Positions 34,235 to 47,339 of a DNA stretch of 64,000 nucleotides are shown piece after piece. Position numbers and translations under genes: made by a program. The notes beneath the pieces are model-generated. The model was not told where the DNA came from, searched no databases, and saw only the letters and a list, made by a program, of their open reading frames with translations. The stretch covers positions 62,001-126,000 of the forward strand of contig JAZKJV010006940.1 of assembly GCA_037367405.1 (NCBI GenBank), read 5' to 3'. The stretch comes from Ottelia alismoides. Its lineage: Eukaryota > Streptophyta > Magnoliopsida > Alismatales > Hydrocharitaceae. Position 1 is the stretch's first letter. The number at the start of each line of letters is the position of its first letter.

Positions 34235-37200
34235 TTAGAGATTACCTTCAAAAAGATGTGGGTAGTCCCGTCGCATATCTGCCTCAGGCTCCCAAGTGGC
34301 CTCCTCGGAGTTATGTCGTTGCCAGAGGACCTTTACCAATGGTATCTCCTTATGCCTCAACTTCTTCACTGAGCGATCGATGATCCGGACTTGCTCCTCA
34401 GGGTAGCTTAGGTCTGTGTCCACCTGAAGATTATCGTAGCTGATCACGTGCGATGGGTCATGCACATATTTCCTTAGGTTGGAAATGTGAAAGACATCAT
34501 GTACTCCTGACAGGTGAGGGGGAAGTGCCAACCTATAAGCAACACTGCCAATTCTGTCAAGGACCTCAAAAGGTCCAACAAACCGTGGGGCTAACTTCCC
34601 TTTACTCCAAACCGTTGTACTCCCTTGGTTGGAGATACTCTCAGGAAGACGAAATCTCCAACTTCAAAGCTAAGATTGGTGCGTCGTTTATCACTGTAGC
34701 TCTTCTGTCTACTTTGTGCAGTAAGAAGCTTTTCCCGTGCTGTTTTAATGGCCTTAGTAGTTTCCTCCAAGTATTCCACCTTATGCAGCTGGTTATGCCC
34801 GACCTCCCGCCAACTCAAAGGTGTAGTACATCGTCTCCCATATAATGCTTCAAAAGGGGCCATGCCTATGCTGGCATGGTAACTGTTATTATACGTAAAC
34901 TCTGCTAACGGCAAATGGTCCTTCCACGACCCGTTCCACTCCAGCACACATGCTCGAAGAAGATCCTCTAGTGTCTGAATCGTCCTCTCAGATTGTCCGT
35001 CGGTCTGTGGATGGTAAGCAGAACTGAGACATAGTTGCACTTCTAAAGAAGTCATGAATTCCCTCCAGTAGTGAGAGGTAAACCTTGGATCACGATCAGA
35101 TACAATCTGCTTCGGCAACCCATGAAGTCTGACAATCTCCTTAATAAAGATCACTGCAAGCTGTAAGGGAGTGCATGCCATACTCACAGGTATGAAATGT
35201 GCTGACTTAGTAAGCCTATCAACCACGACCCAAATGGCATCATGACTACTAGTGGTCTTAGGAAGACCCGTCTGAAAATCCATAGATATACCCTCCCACT
35301 TCCACTCAGGAATTGGAAGGGACTGCAGAAGTCCAGGTGGCCGCTTATGCTCAGCCTTAATCTGTTGGCATGTCATACACCTTGCCACGAAGTCAGCCAC
35401 ATCTCTTCTCATTTGCTTCCACCAGAAATTTTTCTTTAAATCCTTATACATCTTGGTACCACCAGGATGTATCGATAATCGAGAGCTATGTGCCTCATGC
35501 ATGATCTCATTTTTTAGTTCTATATCTGCCGGAACACACAAACGGTTGCCATTTCGTAGCACACCATCTTCATATGAAAAGCCAACCAAAATCCCTGCAA
35601 GGGCCTTGTCCTTGAGCCTCTGTAGACTCTCATCTGCAAGCTGTCCTTGAATGATCCTCTCTACTAGTTCAGGACGGGAAGGGGAGGGAATTATAACCGT
35701 CTCTCGACTACTCTGGAAGGGGCGCCACTCACTAAAAGATGCGAGGAGGTCCCATGTCTTGAGCTGGGGATGGAATTGACTCGAGCGTGGCCTACGACTA
35801 AGTGCATCTGCTACCACATTTGCCTTGCCAGGGTGATATGATATAGTGCATTCGTAATCCTTCAAGAGCTCCATCCACCGTCGTTGCCTCATATTTAGCT
35901 CTTTCTGATCAAACAAATGCTTAAGACTCTTATGATCTGTGAAGATCTCGAAAGCCACCCCATATAGATAGTGCCTCCACATCTTGAGAGCAAAAACAAC
36001 TGCTGCAAGCTCTATATCATGGGTTGGATAATTCTTCTCATGAGGCTTCAACTGACGAGATGGATACGCAACAACTTTGCCATATTGCATCAGAACGGCA
36101 CCCAATCCATCTTTTGATGCATCAGTGTATACTGTGAATCCGTTAGTTCCTGATGGAATTACTAAGATGGGAGCTGTAGTAAGTTTATCCTTCAACGTCT
36201 GGAAGCTTTCTTCACACTTGTCTGTCCAAGTGTACATCGCCTCCTTCTTGGTTAGCTGAGTAAGGGGAAGGGCAATCTGAGAAAACCCCTTCACGAATCT
36301 TCTATAATATCCGGCTAAGCCAAGAAAACTACGGACCTCTGACACGTTCTTTGGTTGTACCCAGTTAAGAACCGCTTCAATCTTTGCAGGATCCACAGCA
36401 ACTCCTGCACCTGAGATGACGTGGCCCAAGAATGCCACTTGTCGAAGCCAGAACTCACACTTACTATACTTCGCATATAGCTTGTGTTTTCTCAGTGTCT
36501 CTAGCACCGTTTGTAAATGTATTCGGTGTTGTTCCTCATTGCTCGAGTAAATAAGGACATCATCAATGAAGACCACCACAAAGTTATCAAGAAATGGCCT
36601 GAACACCCGATTCATCATATCCATGAATGCAGCTGGGGCATTTGTCAGGCCAAATGGCATTACCATGAACTCGTAATGTCCGTACCTGGTTCGAAATGCA
36701 GACTTAGGTATATCAACATCTTTAATTCACAGCTGATGATAACCAGACCGAAGATCAATCTTGGAGAAGACAGATGACCCCTGTAATTGGTCAAAGAGGT
36801 CATCAATCCGCGGCAATGGATAACGATTCCTAATAGTCACCTTATTTAATTGCCGGTAATCTATACACATGCGCATAGATCCATCCTTCTTTTTAACAAA
36901 TAGGACCGGTGCCCCCCATGGAGATGTACTGGGGCGTATGAAGCCCTTCTCCAATAATTCCTGCAGCTGCACCTTAAGTTCTTTTAGTTCAGCTGGTGCC
37001 ATCCGGTATGGCGCAATAGAAATTGGTCGAGTTCCCTGCATAAGAGTTATTTCAAACTCTACTTCCCTTTGTGGAGGAAGTCCAGGCAATTCATCTGGAA
37101 AAATATCTGGAAAGTTATTAACAATTTCTACATTAGAAATCTCCTTGTGCTGCACTTGATCCCCAATGACATGGGCAATGTATCCTTCACACCCCTGATC

Positions 37201-38787
37201 AAGCAAGCGATGTGCTTGCAATGCTGATATGCATACTACTTCCCCAGAGGAGGTACTCCCATCAAATACGAATTCCTGTAAATCAGGAATCTTAAAAATG
37301 ATTCGTTTCTGGAAGCAATCAAGGCATGCATGGTGATTCTCGAGCCAATCCATACCAAGAATAACATCAAAATCTTCCATCTGTAATAGTAATAGGTATG
37401 CTTCTAGCATATAACCTCCGATATATACTGGACAATCAGGAAACACCCGGTTGACCACAAACAACTGACCTCCAGGTCCCTTAATAAGATAAGGGTCTGC
37501 AATTGTGGTAGGCTCTTGGTCTAAGATATTCGCAAAGCTCAACGATACAAAAGAATGTGATGCACCAGAGTCAAAGAGAGCATGAGCAGTAAAGTCGCCT
37601 ACAGAAATCATACCTCGCACTACCGATCCTGAGGCGTGCGCTTGTCCGTCAGTAATAGCATTCAATTGTCCCTCTCTTTGTGGTCTACTTGAGCCTGCCG
37701 TGCTCCGAGTCTGGTAAGGTTGTCCCCTACCTCTCCGAGATGTAAAGCCACGTCCCCGTTGCTGGGGATGTCCTCCTCGTACTACAACTCCAGACTGTGA
37801 AGATCCCAATGGACAATTGGACCGGATGTGACCTTTCTGGTTGCATCGATAGCAGACCCGATCCTCCACACGAGCATCTGTAACAGTACTCAAAATCGGA
37901 CGAGATGTCCCTGCTGGCTCAGAAAGTGCTTGCCCCAAGGTAGGAGCTCCTCTGTGAGTAAACCTGTTCGACACTCCAGAACGGTGAGGGTGGAAGCGTT
38001 GTCCTGCACGTGCTCCTGCTCTGTCATTGCGGGCTATCCTGCCAGAAAAGTTCGATCTCATCTGCATTGATTTACTCTCACATAAGTCTTGCTCCACCCG
38101 AGCAGCAGCATCATTCACTTCCTTCATTGTGACCAAACGAAGGGGTACCAATCTCTCACGAATCTCCTTGCGAAGCCCACGGAAGAACTTGAATGCCTTG
38201 TCAGACTCCGTTGGCACAGTGCTAGCAGCATACTTCAGCAATTCTGTAAATCTGTTCAGATAAGCAGTCACTGACTTGTTCCCTTGCTCCAGTAGCGTGA
38301 ACTCCACACGTCGCTGCTCTATCCAGTATTCCGGGTAGAAATGCCCTCGGAAGGCCTCAGTAAACAACTCCCAAGTAGCCGGCATTGCAATCTGTGGTTC
38401 CATAGAGGACCACCATTCCTCAGCATATCCGGCTAAGGAGTATGTAGCTAGGGTTACCTTCTCTTCATCTGGCACATGTATGGTACGAAAGACCTTCTCT
38501 ACCCGCTTCAGCCACCTCTCTGCCTCCTCAGGGTTTGTGTTTCCCAAGAATTCTGGAACCTTCTCCTTACGGTATTTAGAAAAGACGTCTTCCTGTCGTG
38601 ATGATGGAGGTGGTGGAGGAGGTGGTGGTGGTGGGAGATCTGCACCTCCCCCACCCATGTCAGACCCACCCTCGGATACCGATCTGGTGAACTGCTCTTC
38701 AAGAGCGAGCTGTCTTTGCTGCACATCTTGCAGTAATGCCATCATTGCATCTAATTGTTGAGTGGCCTGATTTCTACGAGGCGGCAT
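34235..38787 (-). pseudogene. Chromovirus gag-pol, unit 3
   Basis: Nearly identical to unit 2, including the same TGA at Arg687 (36727-36729) and the same deletion before the chromodomain (stop at 34591-34593). The few amino-acid differences I see from unit 2 are Ile for Val in [11 protein letters not shown], Lys for Arg in SVKKLRHKE, and Glu for Lys in ARVEQDLC. Because the disabling stop is shared, units 2 and 3 came from one already dead unit. Confidence 0.92.
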
Positions 38788-38943
38788 GATCTGCAGTAGG
38801 AGGAGGGAAAAAATGTTATACCGAGATGAGATTCGGTGATTAGTGGACTATGCCATTTTCAGACGTGAGTCAGGGGACTACTAGTCTAATGTATGAACTT
38901 TTCTTCTTATCATACAATTGTCTACAACTGATGGGGTAATTGG

Positions 38944-38955
38944 GCTCTGATACCA
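38944..38955 (-). other. Primer binding site, unit 3
   Basis: The same tRNA-Met-type site, adjacent to LTR4. Confidence 0.85.
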
Positions 38956-38957
38956 AA

Positions 38958-41703
38958 TGTAACACCCCACCTCAGTAGGAGCGCATCTCAATGCCCATTC
39001 ACAAAATTTACCCAACAACAATTGTAAACAACCTGCATGATAGACTATTCATACAAATTTGGCAAAAGAAGAAATATTCCATTCATAGAGAAAAAGTTCA
39101 CAACTTAAGATGACAATAAAAATTCAAGATCTTATTATTACATCACAAAAAAAAAGGCAAAAGTAGACTGCCCAACTAGGTAACAACCTCCGAAATGGTT
39201 CTCAACTGCTGCCAAAAACTCTCGCCTCGGTCTCCTGCTCAAGATTTCCTGTTGGATTTCCAAGAGGGTAACTTATGAGTCAAATGACCCAGTAAGGATA
39301 TAACAATAATTTATAAGTAAAAGCAAAATTCAGGTAGGCAATGCAAGTGCAGTAACTATAGGGGTATAAAGAAAATATTCTGAGGAACTCAAGTAAAAAA
39401 AAGCCTCTAATTAAGTTACATGCAATGAGTAGATTTTTGACAATTTACACAATTAATCCACTTCTAAGTGCTTTGATCCGTAGCTTATTTACTTATTTAT
39501 TTATTTATTTATTCCGGACTCACCCGTCAAAGGAGAAAGTCTACACTAGGAATGAAACCTGCATCGCTTTATTCAAAGTGCAGACTAAGACCTTTGAGCA
39601 AGCGTGACCCTTCAGCTAGTCTGTAGATAGTACTCTAACACTCGAGACAAGAGGCATATAGCCCGAGAACCCATGATTCTGTCAATCGAGTCTGCTAGGG
39701 GAGTCTTGCTCGCCCCAAAACCAATAGTCACAAAACAGATCTGTATGGTGCGATGCACACGTGCATCCACCCAACTCTCCAGAGTACCTATCACCACCAC
39801 ACTCTGTGATGCCCCTCGAGTGGGGCTGACTCACTGTTGGCTCAGCCGGACTACAAGGGTGTGCACCCACCTTGTAGTTTTTTTTATATATATATCCCTG
39901 CATGTATACTATATTTTACTCAACAACAAGCTATCTTGGGTTTATGTGAAAACCATGTCATAAACCATCCCATTAAGATCACAATTCTAAAAAAAAAGGT
40001 ACGATTGCACCACATTAGATTTTTGATGGGAACCTGACGATGTTAAGGGAGATGCTAGCACTGATAGTCATATCAACCCATCAACTACAAGCTCAAAACT
40101 GTTGATCCAATTCCTCAAACCCCCAACATATACATTCCTCTATACTAAAGACAGGTTCGTGAACGGGGACTACCAAGCATGATACGAAAGAAAAAGAAAA
40201 GATTAAGGTATAGAGTACAATAAAAAGAGACTATACTTTGTTTCGTAAATTTTAGAAACTATATTATACAGACATCCAGTTCATGTTTTGTGACATTTAT
40301 TTACGACAAAAGGGTAAATTGCGTAATACCTATTATTAAAAAGAAACCAATCCTATCATATAATACGAGCATGAGAACTTTACATATTTTACTCTTACCT
40401 TAACAACAACAAAAATTATTGCGTAAAGTGCCCCATAAAAATTGCCATATAAAAGGTATACCCCTGATATCAACATAGTTTATCTATATACAAACACCAC
40501 AATATAAAACCTTACATTAGTTAGCGAAAGAGGCCTTTTATCGTTGGTTTATCCTATTGGTAGTCAAGGGTTACTTGATGGAGGTAATTAATTCCATAAT
40601 GGAAGAATCAAGAATATACTCATGCATAGGGATCCGATCAATCATCTTGTCATATTGTGATAGTTTATTCCTAATAAAACCACCGGGATATGTTCCCATG
40701 CCCTAATATTGTTCCATACCCGATACAGAAGATACCGACAAGTTTTGATATACAAAACACGCATAGTCTCATCTCCCTACAAAAGTCTTCACTTATCTAT
40801 TATTTTTTTTAAAATAAAATTCCTATTGCCCCAACGACATACGTGACATACCTTATGCACTGTATATGAAATCCTGATGTATGTAAACTACTGACAGATT
40901 TCCTCTCTCTCTTTTTTTTTGATTGTGCAGTGTCGTGTCTAGTGTAGATATTATATCACAGGAGAAATAGTACAACCAATAGGAAAGTCGTCTAAAACTA
41001 GGGTTTAATTAACACCACGCATGATTATACAACAACAAAAGGTGTTAATGATTCTGAAATATAACTCCAAAAATAAATAAATCCATCATGATGTACCAAC
41101 ATCAAAAGGAGATCCGGGTGGGATCGGATCAAAACAATTAAACATCCACCGAAACAACACTCTCCCTAATCGCAAAAGAAACGTAGAAGATCCGTTACCT
41201 AACGAGAACCTTCGATCCGTGCACGCGGTCAACGACTTAAAACTTGTGCGCCTTTCCCTTGCGATGACGTTCTTCTTCCTCTCCTTGTAATGAAACTCCG
41301 AAGCCTCGCAATTCGTCTACGGGGAGACACTCCTCCTCTTGACTCTCTAAGGGGGAAGAAGAAGAAGAAATCAACTTTGGAAGGAATCACAAGATGGAAA
41401 GAGATCAATAGGTACTTAAAGATCATTCAATGGGTGAAAAAGGAAACAAGGTTGTCAAAAAATGAGGTAGAATATCCTCCAAAATATCTCCCCAACATGT
41501 ATCATAAAACCAAAATCCGTGGGTAATATTTCCATAAAAGTCCCTGACTATGGTTCACTAAAAAGGGCATAACTTCCTCATACGATCTCGGATTCGCGCA
41601 TTCTTGGTCTCGTTGGAAAGCTTGCGACGAGACGCTTCTTTTGAGTACGATATTGTATATGTTTTAATATTTTGGAAAAAGCCAAAATTTTCGGGGCGTT
41701 ACA
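38958..41703 (-). repeat. Chromovirus LTR4 (5' LTR of unit 3, outer right LTR)
   Basis: The LTR is 2746 bp. It shares cctcgcaatt and caccacaata with LTR1 against the two inner LTRs. It has its own private changes (caacaacaag, tagcgaaag, gactatggtt, ggggcgttaca). The (CT) tract has shrunk to about (CT)5. The AGACA duplication follows directly at 41704. Confidence 0.92.
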
Positions 41704-41708
41704 AGACA

Positions 41709-44415
41709 AGTGAGTTATTTGAGCTTGTGCTCTCTGATGTTTCGGGTCCCTCTAACATTCCCACACATAATGGTTATCGTACTTCATTACTTTTATTGAT
41801 GACTATTTTATAAGCACGATTATCTTTTTACTTCATGGTCATGGAGAAGTAGTCAGCACAGTGAAAATATTCTTTAATCTTATTAAGATACAATACGGGA
41901 AGGTGATCAAATCTTTCAGGTCTAATAATGCTCGTGAATATTTATCTAAGGAGCTGCAAGAACCTTTTAGTGCTAAAGGAATTATTCATGAGACTTCTTG
42001 CAATTATACCCCTCAACAGAACGGTGTTGCAAAACGAAGAAAACTAACAACTTCTTGAAGTTAGCAGAACGGTGTTCTTTCAAAGAAACCTTCCTAAACG
42101 ATTCAGAGGAGAGGTGGTTCTCACACATGCATTCTTTATAAATAGAATGCCCTCAAGATGATTGAACATGGCAACTCTTTTCTCTTTTGTTCAACCCGAG
42201 AGTAAGCCGCTGGCTCTTCCTCCGAAGATTTTTGGATTTGTTTGTTATTTCCACAATTCTACACCTGACATGAAGATACTTGATGCCCGTACAATTAAAG
42301 ATATTTTATAGAATATTTTTCTAATAAAAAAGTCTATAAATACTTCAATTCTAAGGATGAAAAAATACATGTGACAAAAGATGTAACCTTTATAGAGCAT
42401 GACTCTTATTACTCTAAGCATTCCCTTCAGGAGAAAATGGAAGTAATGATGAAGGAAATGTAATGATTCTCTAAGTTCCTTGGGCAATTCTATTCAAATT
42501 GACACTAAGACAAAGGAGTCGAAGGTTCGTTCTCGTCATTGGCATGAAAAAACTATAGTAAGAAAGATCAGCAAGAGACTCTATTGCAAGCTCAGAAAAG
42601 AGAAAGAAATCCAAATCATATTCAATCCTTTGGTGACTCAAGTTCCTTTACTACCTCCTGGAATTCTAATCGTGATTTAGAAAGTGATTTGAAAAAAAGG
42701 AAATCAGAGTCATTAATGAAGATGAGAAGATTCGCTACTTGATCATATGTGAAGAGGATCGGTGGCACAAAGGTGCGGATGTAGAGAAATAAATCCTCCC
42801 TCTAGATACACAGATGGCATTAGGTACCCTATAAACACATATTTTAGTTATTCTAAACTCAACAAAACTACAAGTGATTTGTAACTTCTTGTTTGCATCT
42901 GTGATTTCCAAGAATGTTGCAGGGATATTTTCTGATCCTCATTGGATTTGTGCCATGGAAGAAGAAATGGAAGCGCTTAAGAATTGTACCTGGGACATTG
43001 TAGATATCCCTGAAGGGGTACACATTGTTGGTTCGAAGTGGGTGCCCACTATAAAGTAAAATCTAGATGGCCAAGTAGAGAGATACAAAGTTAGACTTGT
43101 AGCAAAGGGACATAGTAAAAAATATGATGTTGATTACTTGAAAACTTTTGCTCTTGTAGCAAAAATGAATAAGGTGCGTGTTTTTCTTGGTCTTACTATC
43201 ATTAAGGAATGAAAACTCCATTAGATAGACGTGTGATAGATATCTTCGTGAAGAAGTTTACATGCCTATGCCACTTGGGTGTGAAAGGATAGGAAAGTGT
43301 TACATGCTAAAGAAGATATTTTATGGCCTAAAACAATCACCTAGAGCATGCTTTGAGAAGCTTAGAGGTGTGATGATCAGTTTAGGATATCACAGAGGAA
43401 ATTAAGACCATACTCTTTTCGTCAAGAGGAAAACAAATAAAGTTTCCTTACTTCTTACCTATGTGGATGACATGATCATTACTGGGATGACGAAGAGGAG
43501 ATTGTCCAGTTGAAAGGTGAACTTAAAAGGATGTTTCACCTGAAAGACCTTGAAAAATTAAAATACTTCTTATGCATTGAGATGATAAGATCTAGTGATG
43601 GGCATGTCCTATGTCGAAGGAAGTATAGTTTGGATCTTTAAAAGGAATATGAAAAAATAAGATGTAAACTTGTCACCACTCCGATTGAGGAAAATCACAA
43701 GTTGAGCTTAAAGGATGGGAAGCAACTTGACGAAGATTCCTAATGCTTATACCAAAGATTTGTTGAGAAATTTATCTACCTCACACTTACTAGACCTAAC
43801 ACCACTTACTCTGTAAATGTGGTGAGTCAATTTATACATGCTCCTACTAATTTAAAAATGAAGACAACTGCTCTTATTTTTTGCTATATAAAAGGGAGTC
43901 GTGGAAAAGGATTTATATTTATAAGAAACAATAAGCTCAAGGTTGACTGCTACACTGATTCTAATTGGGATGGATGTGTCGATACAAGGAGATCTACTAC
44001 TAGATATTTTGTGTATCTGGGTGGCAACTTTGTGATGAGGAGTAAACGATAATCTGTTTGTGTGGGGTCAAGTGTTGAAGCAGAGTAAGCGATGGGCGAC
44101 ACAGAGATGTTGTCGCTCAAGATTATTTTGACCAACATTGGGATTGATCCATATATGCCTATGAAAGTTTTCCGTGATAATAAGTTAGTCATAAGTCTCT
44201 CCAACAATCTTGTGTTGTATGTCATAACAAAGAATGTTGAGATTGATCGCCCCTTCATTCGAGAAAGAATCGATTCCAAGGAACTGATTTTGCCATATAT
44301 AAAAACGGAAGAGCAAGCTGTTGATGTCTTCATCAAGGAGTTGTCAAATGTCAAGTTTGAGAAGAATGTTGGCAGGTTGGACATGTTTAATCTCTATGCT
44401 CAACTTGAGAGGGAG
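41709..44415 (+). pseudogene. Copia integrase, reverse transcriptase and RNase H remnant
   Basis: The integrase core is readable as SELFELVLSDVSGPSN...NGYRTS and then TPQQNGVAKR (to about 42060). The reverse transcriptase appears as WICAMEEEMEALKNCTWDIV...VGSKWV, then YKVRLVAKGHS, and near 43455 TYVDDMIIT, keeping the YVDD motif. The RNase H appears as KVDCYTDSNWDGCVDTRRST (about 43940-44000), followed by the terminal region to 44421. Many stops and frame changes separate these blocks, so nothing functional is made. Confidence 0.85.
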
Positions 44416-44578
44416 TGTTGAGTGTTATGTAAATGGATAAGCGGATCTTCGAGGAGGATCCATCCATCTTACCCTGGGCATATATTCGTCTCTCCTCCGC
44501 CCGTTTCAAGTGATAAACAAATAACACCGGAAGGTTTCCACGTTAACCACCGTCTCTTTGTGTGCTTGTTGTTTTACA
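44416..44578 (+). repeat. Copia 3' LTR (shortened)
   Basis: The 163-bp LTR matches both halves of the split 5' LTR but lacks about 75 bp from the middle. It follows a purine-rich tract (cttgagaggga). Confidence 0.8.
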
Positions 44579-45470
44579 AAAGTAATAGATAGAACTGTGA
44601 TTTTTGAAAGTGAACCAATGTCCAAGGGCACTGTCTACGGTCGTTGATCACACACACACATATATATGCCGTATCTTCGAAACAATCGATATTGTCGATG
44701 TGGTACTTTTCTGAGAAGATCACCATTTTCTAACGTTACCTCCTTGTGCTGTTCATGCTGTGTCCCTAACCGGTCCCTGTCTTGTTATACAGGCCAATCT
44801 GCATTGTTTTGTCGATCATTAATTTAATGCATGTGACCAGTGGCCCATATGTCCGATTAATGCCAAGGGAGATGGTCGATTTGGATTATCGTGCAAGGAA
44901 TGCTAGGTGGAATTCATAATTTGACTTGTAATTCCCTGGTGTAGAATGAATTCAAGCAGACGATGGTGCAGAAATCTCCAGATTTGACTGACGCCGGATA
45001 TTTGTGGAGACATTAACTGCCAGTAACGTCACTGCATATTAGATTTAGTGGATTGCTTGAGCTCACTGAAATGCCACACCGTCCATGGCATGCATCATAT
45101 CATTTTCAATCAACTTCAACTTAGATTATGTAGGAATTAATTAAATGTATAGGAATACGGTCCTCAGCTTCGATGCAATGTCTGTTTTGACCATTTCTGA
45201 GCACAGGATATATATGGTCAGTCATATATATGGTCAGTCAGCTAATTGCAAGTAAATCTGTCTGGTTACAAAAGGAGCCCTCATATATATAGAGGCTGCG
45301 GATGAATCAGAAAGTATATATCCTGTCGTTCATCCCGCGTCGCTGCTGAAGATCTTGACGACTCGGACGGCTAGAAGAAGCATGTACATATGATGCCCAT
45401 AGCCTGCTCACAAATATTTTCTGAGAACTACGGATGATCATTACCATAACCTGTTCAATTTAAATGCAAG
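44579..45470. other. Intergenic, nothing recognised
   Basis: It contains a short (CA)n(TA)n microsatellite near 44650 and a 'tatatatggtcagtca' tandem duplication near 45210-45240. No gene, RNA or transposon end is visible. Confidence 0.5.
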
Positions 45471-45479
45471 TGACTGACA

Positions 45480-45760
45480 TAGGAAGCAGATACAAGCTTG
45501 ACTTTTTTCGAATGCCAGCCCTTGTTCTAATTGGCTGCAAGAATCAATCAACTTCAATCTCGATCGAAATACAGGCAAATGAAGTCCCTCTTCAGGTCTT
45601 CCTTAATTTGGTCGAGGACGCGAACAAGCGAGGAGATGTTCCTCAATATTAAAAGGCCATTGGTCTTATTTATACTCAACCGGTTGTCTGTTCTAAATGA
45701 CTCATTTGCTGGACATCTCTGCTTAATGAAGGTCCACTTAATATTTATTGTATGGTAATA
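45480..45760 (-). repeat. Promoter-like block C (unrecognised repeat)
   Basis: On the minus strand this matches block B (48330-48520) strongly through 'ccggttgagtataaataaga', 'ccttttaatattgaggaac' and 'cctcgaccaaattaaggaag', and matches block A through the 'gaagttgattgattcttgcag' end. It has a TATA-like box and a similar leader but no recognisable downstream gene before the copia element. Confidence 0.5.
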
Positions 45761-47339
45761 TTGACGGCACGCTCCCTTTTTCTTCTTTTTAAGTGTTGGA
45801 AAGAGTGTCTTGGTCATTGTTTTTCTGTTTTCAGCATCCTTTGATTAGTGTGGTCTCTTTAGAAACCCACGCTTCAATGGGTAACTCTGATCTCATCTCA
45901 ATATTAATTAGAATATTTGAAACCATGCTAGAAAAATTATTTCCTTAAATTAATGGTTTCGCAAAGTACAAAAGTTGTAATGAAATTTCTTGTTCATACG
46001 ATGAACATACAATGTTTCAAGCAAATAGCTTACTATTTTTTCACGTGTTCATGATGCGAAATAAATAGTAGGATTATTTACTTCCTTCACATCGATAGTA
46101 CCTCAGAGAACAACAACCGTGAGAAGAAGAGTCACAGTTGAGGTGAAATAACATAGAGCAAGGGCGAGAGACATGTTCTTGTGTGTGCGAAGACAATGAC
46201 GTATGGGGGATGGTTTTAAGAAGATTCAACGCACGATCTTTCGATTTCCGAGAATGCCCTCAACGGACGCCTCTTCAGATTCTGAAACGATGGTTAATTC
46301 CGAGTCGTTGGATCAAGTCGAATTCTCGTAGCGATTTAATCAGAATTAATCTGTATGATTAATTTATTCGACCCGCAAAATGAAACCCACAGCAAAAGTA
46401 TCAAGATCTGAATTGACTCTTTCAAGACGGAGCGAGAGCAGAGCGCGCAAGCGTGTGTGTGTGGTTCTCCATTCCTCCTTTCTACTATTGATACAAGAGC
46501 TAGGGTGTGAACTCATATATAAGTCCACCAAGATTTTAAAACTACTAGACGCGGTACCAAAACTCCACCCAAACTCTTCTTGTTTCAAATTAATGAATTC
46601 CCAACTTCACTCAAACACTATTTGGTTTCCCAATTGAAACCAAATAGTTAATCCAACGTAATTGCATAGATTTACCAAATTAAAATCTAATTACGTTTTT
46701 TTTTAAGTTCAACTGATTGTCCATGTCATATATTAAAAAAATAAATATACATGTTAAAGTCGGATTACCATAGGTTCAAAAAAAAGGCAATCAAAATATC
46801 CAACGGGAGAGCATTGTATTCATCACCGGTAATCAAATACAGGTAATAGGAGATGGGATACATTCAGTGCATCCAAAGGCGACATCGGAGTTGAGTGCAT
46901 GCCAAGTTAAGATATCTGGAGGGCCCATCGACGGCAACCAACCAATGGTTTCATGTGTATGGATTCCACAGGGTAAATATCTAACTGGTGTGCGTACCAA
47001 CGAAAGAAAGAAAGGAATATGTGCGGACACGAATAGCTTAGAGCAAAGAGTACATCGATGCAGACCCCGTGGAATGCCATCCACATCAAACCGTTGATTG
47101 TCGATGTCCGACTTAGCCTTAGCCTTAAGCCTGCATCTTGTCCTTGTCCAAGTAAGCGAACATGGTTACGTTGTGCTAGCTCCCTCCGAGACCGCCTTAA
47201 TCGGTTCAGGTTCAGGTCGGACGTTTCTAATTACCTGTTAAGTCGGATTCTTTGCAGTTTTCCGCAACATCAATGAAGCCGCTTTTCGAGCCTCCCTCTT
47301 GCATAATCGTCCGCCTTGCGATTTCGCGGCAAGGTTTTA
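45761..47339. other. Intergenic, no supported gene
   Basis: Only short open frames occur. A more GC-balanced stretch at 46830-47110 does not resemble any protein I know in either strand, and I could not pair transposon ends around it. Confidence 0.4.

Larger units (their letters stand above)
16188..41703 (-). mobile_element. Tandem array of three Ty3/gypsy chromovirus units sharing four LTRs
   Basis: The order is LTR1-unit1-LTR2-unit2-LTR3-unit3-LTR4, with a period of 7589-7591 bp. All units read on the minus strand. A single perfect 5-bp duplication, agaca, flanks the whole block (16183-16187 and 41704-41708), and no duplications exist at internal LTR junctions. Removing the block restores the copia pol reading. 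LTRs begin TGTAACACCCCG on the coding strand, the primer site is tRNA-Met type, and a chromodomain follows the integrase; together these indicate a Tekay/Del-type chromovirus. Every unit has disabling mutations. Confidence 0.95.
6902..44578 (+). mobile_element. Degenerate Ty1/copia retrotransposon expanded by nested insertions
   Basis: The 5' LTR starts TGTTGAATGTTATGTAAA (6902) and resumes after a CACTA insertion, ending TTGTTCTACA at 14804. The 3' LTR (44416-44578) starts TGTTGAGTGTTATGTAAA and ends TTGTTTTACA. A tRNA-Met-type primer site, TGGTATCAGAGC, follows the 5' LTR directly, and a purine tract (gagaggga) precedes the 3' LTR. Pol remnants are at 15560-16182 and 41709-44415, separated by the gypsy array. 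All frames contain many stops, so the element is dead and old. Without the insertions it would be about 4.5 kb. The flanks (taatt / aaagt) show no target duplication. Confidence 0.85.

Noticed and set aside
46830..47110. GC-balanced stretch with short open frames on both strands
   Set aside because: No frame resembles a known protein, no splice pattern is convincing and no transposon ends could be paired around it.
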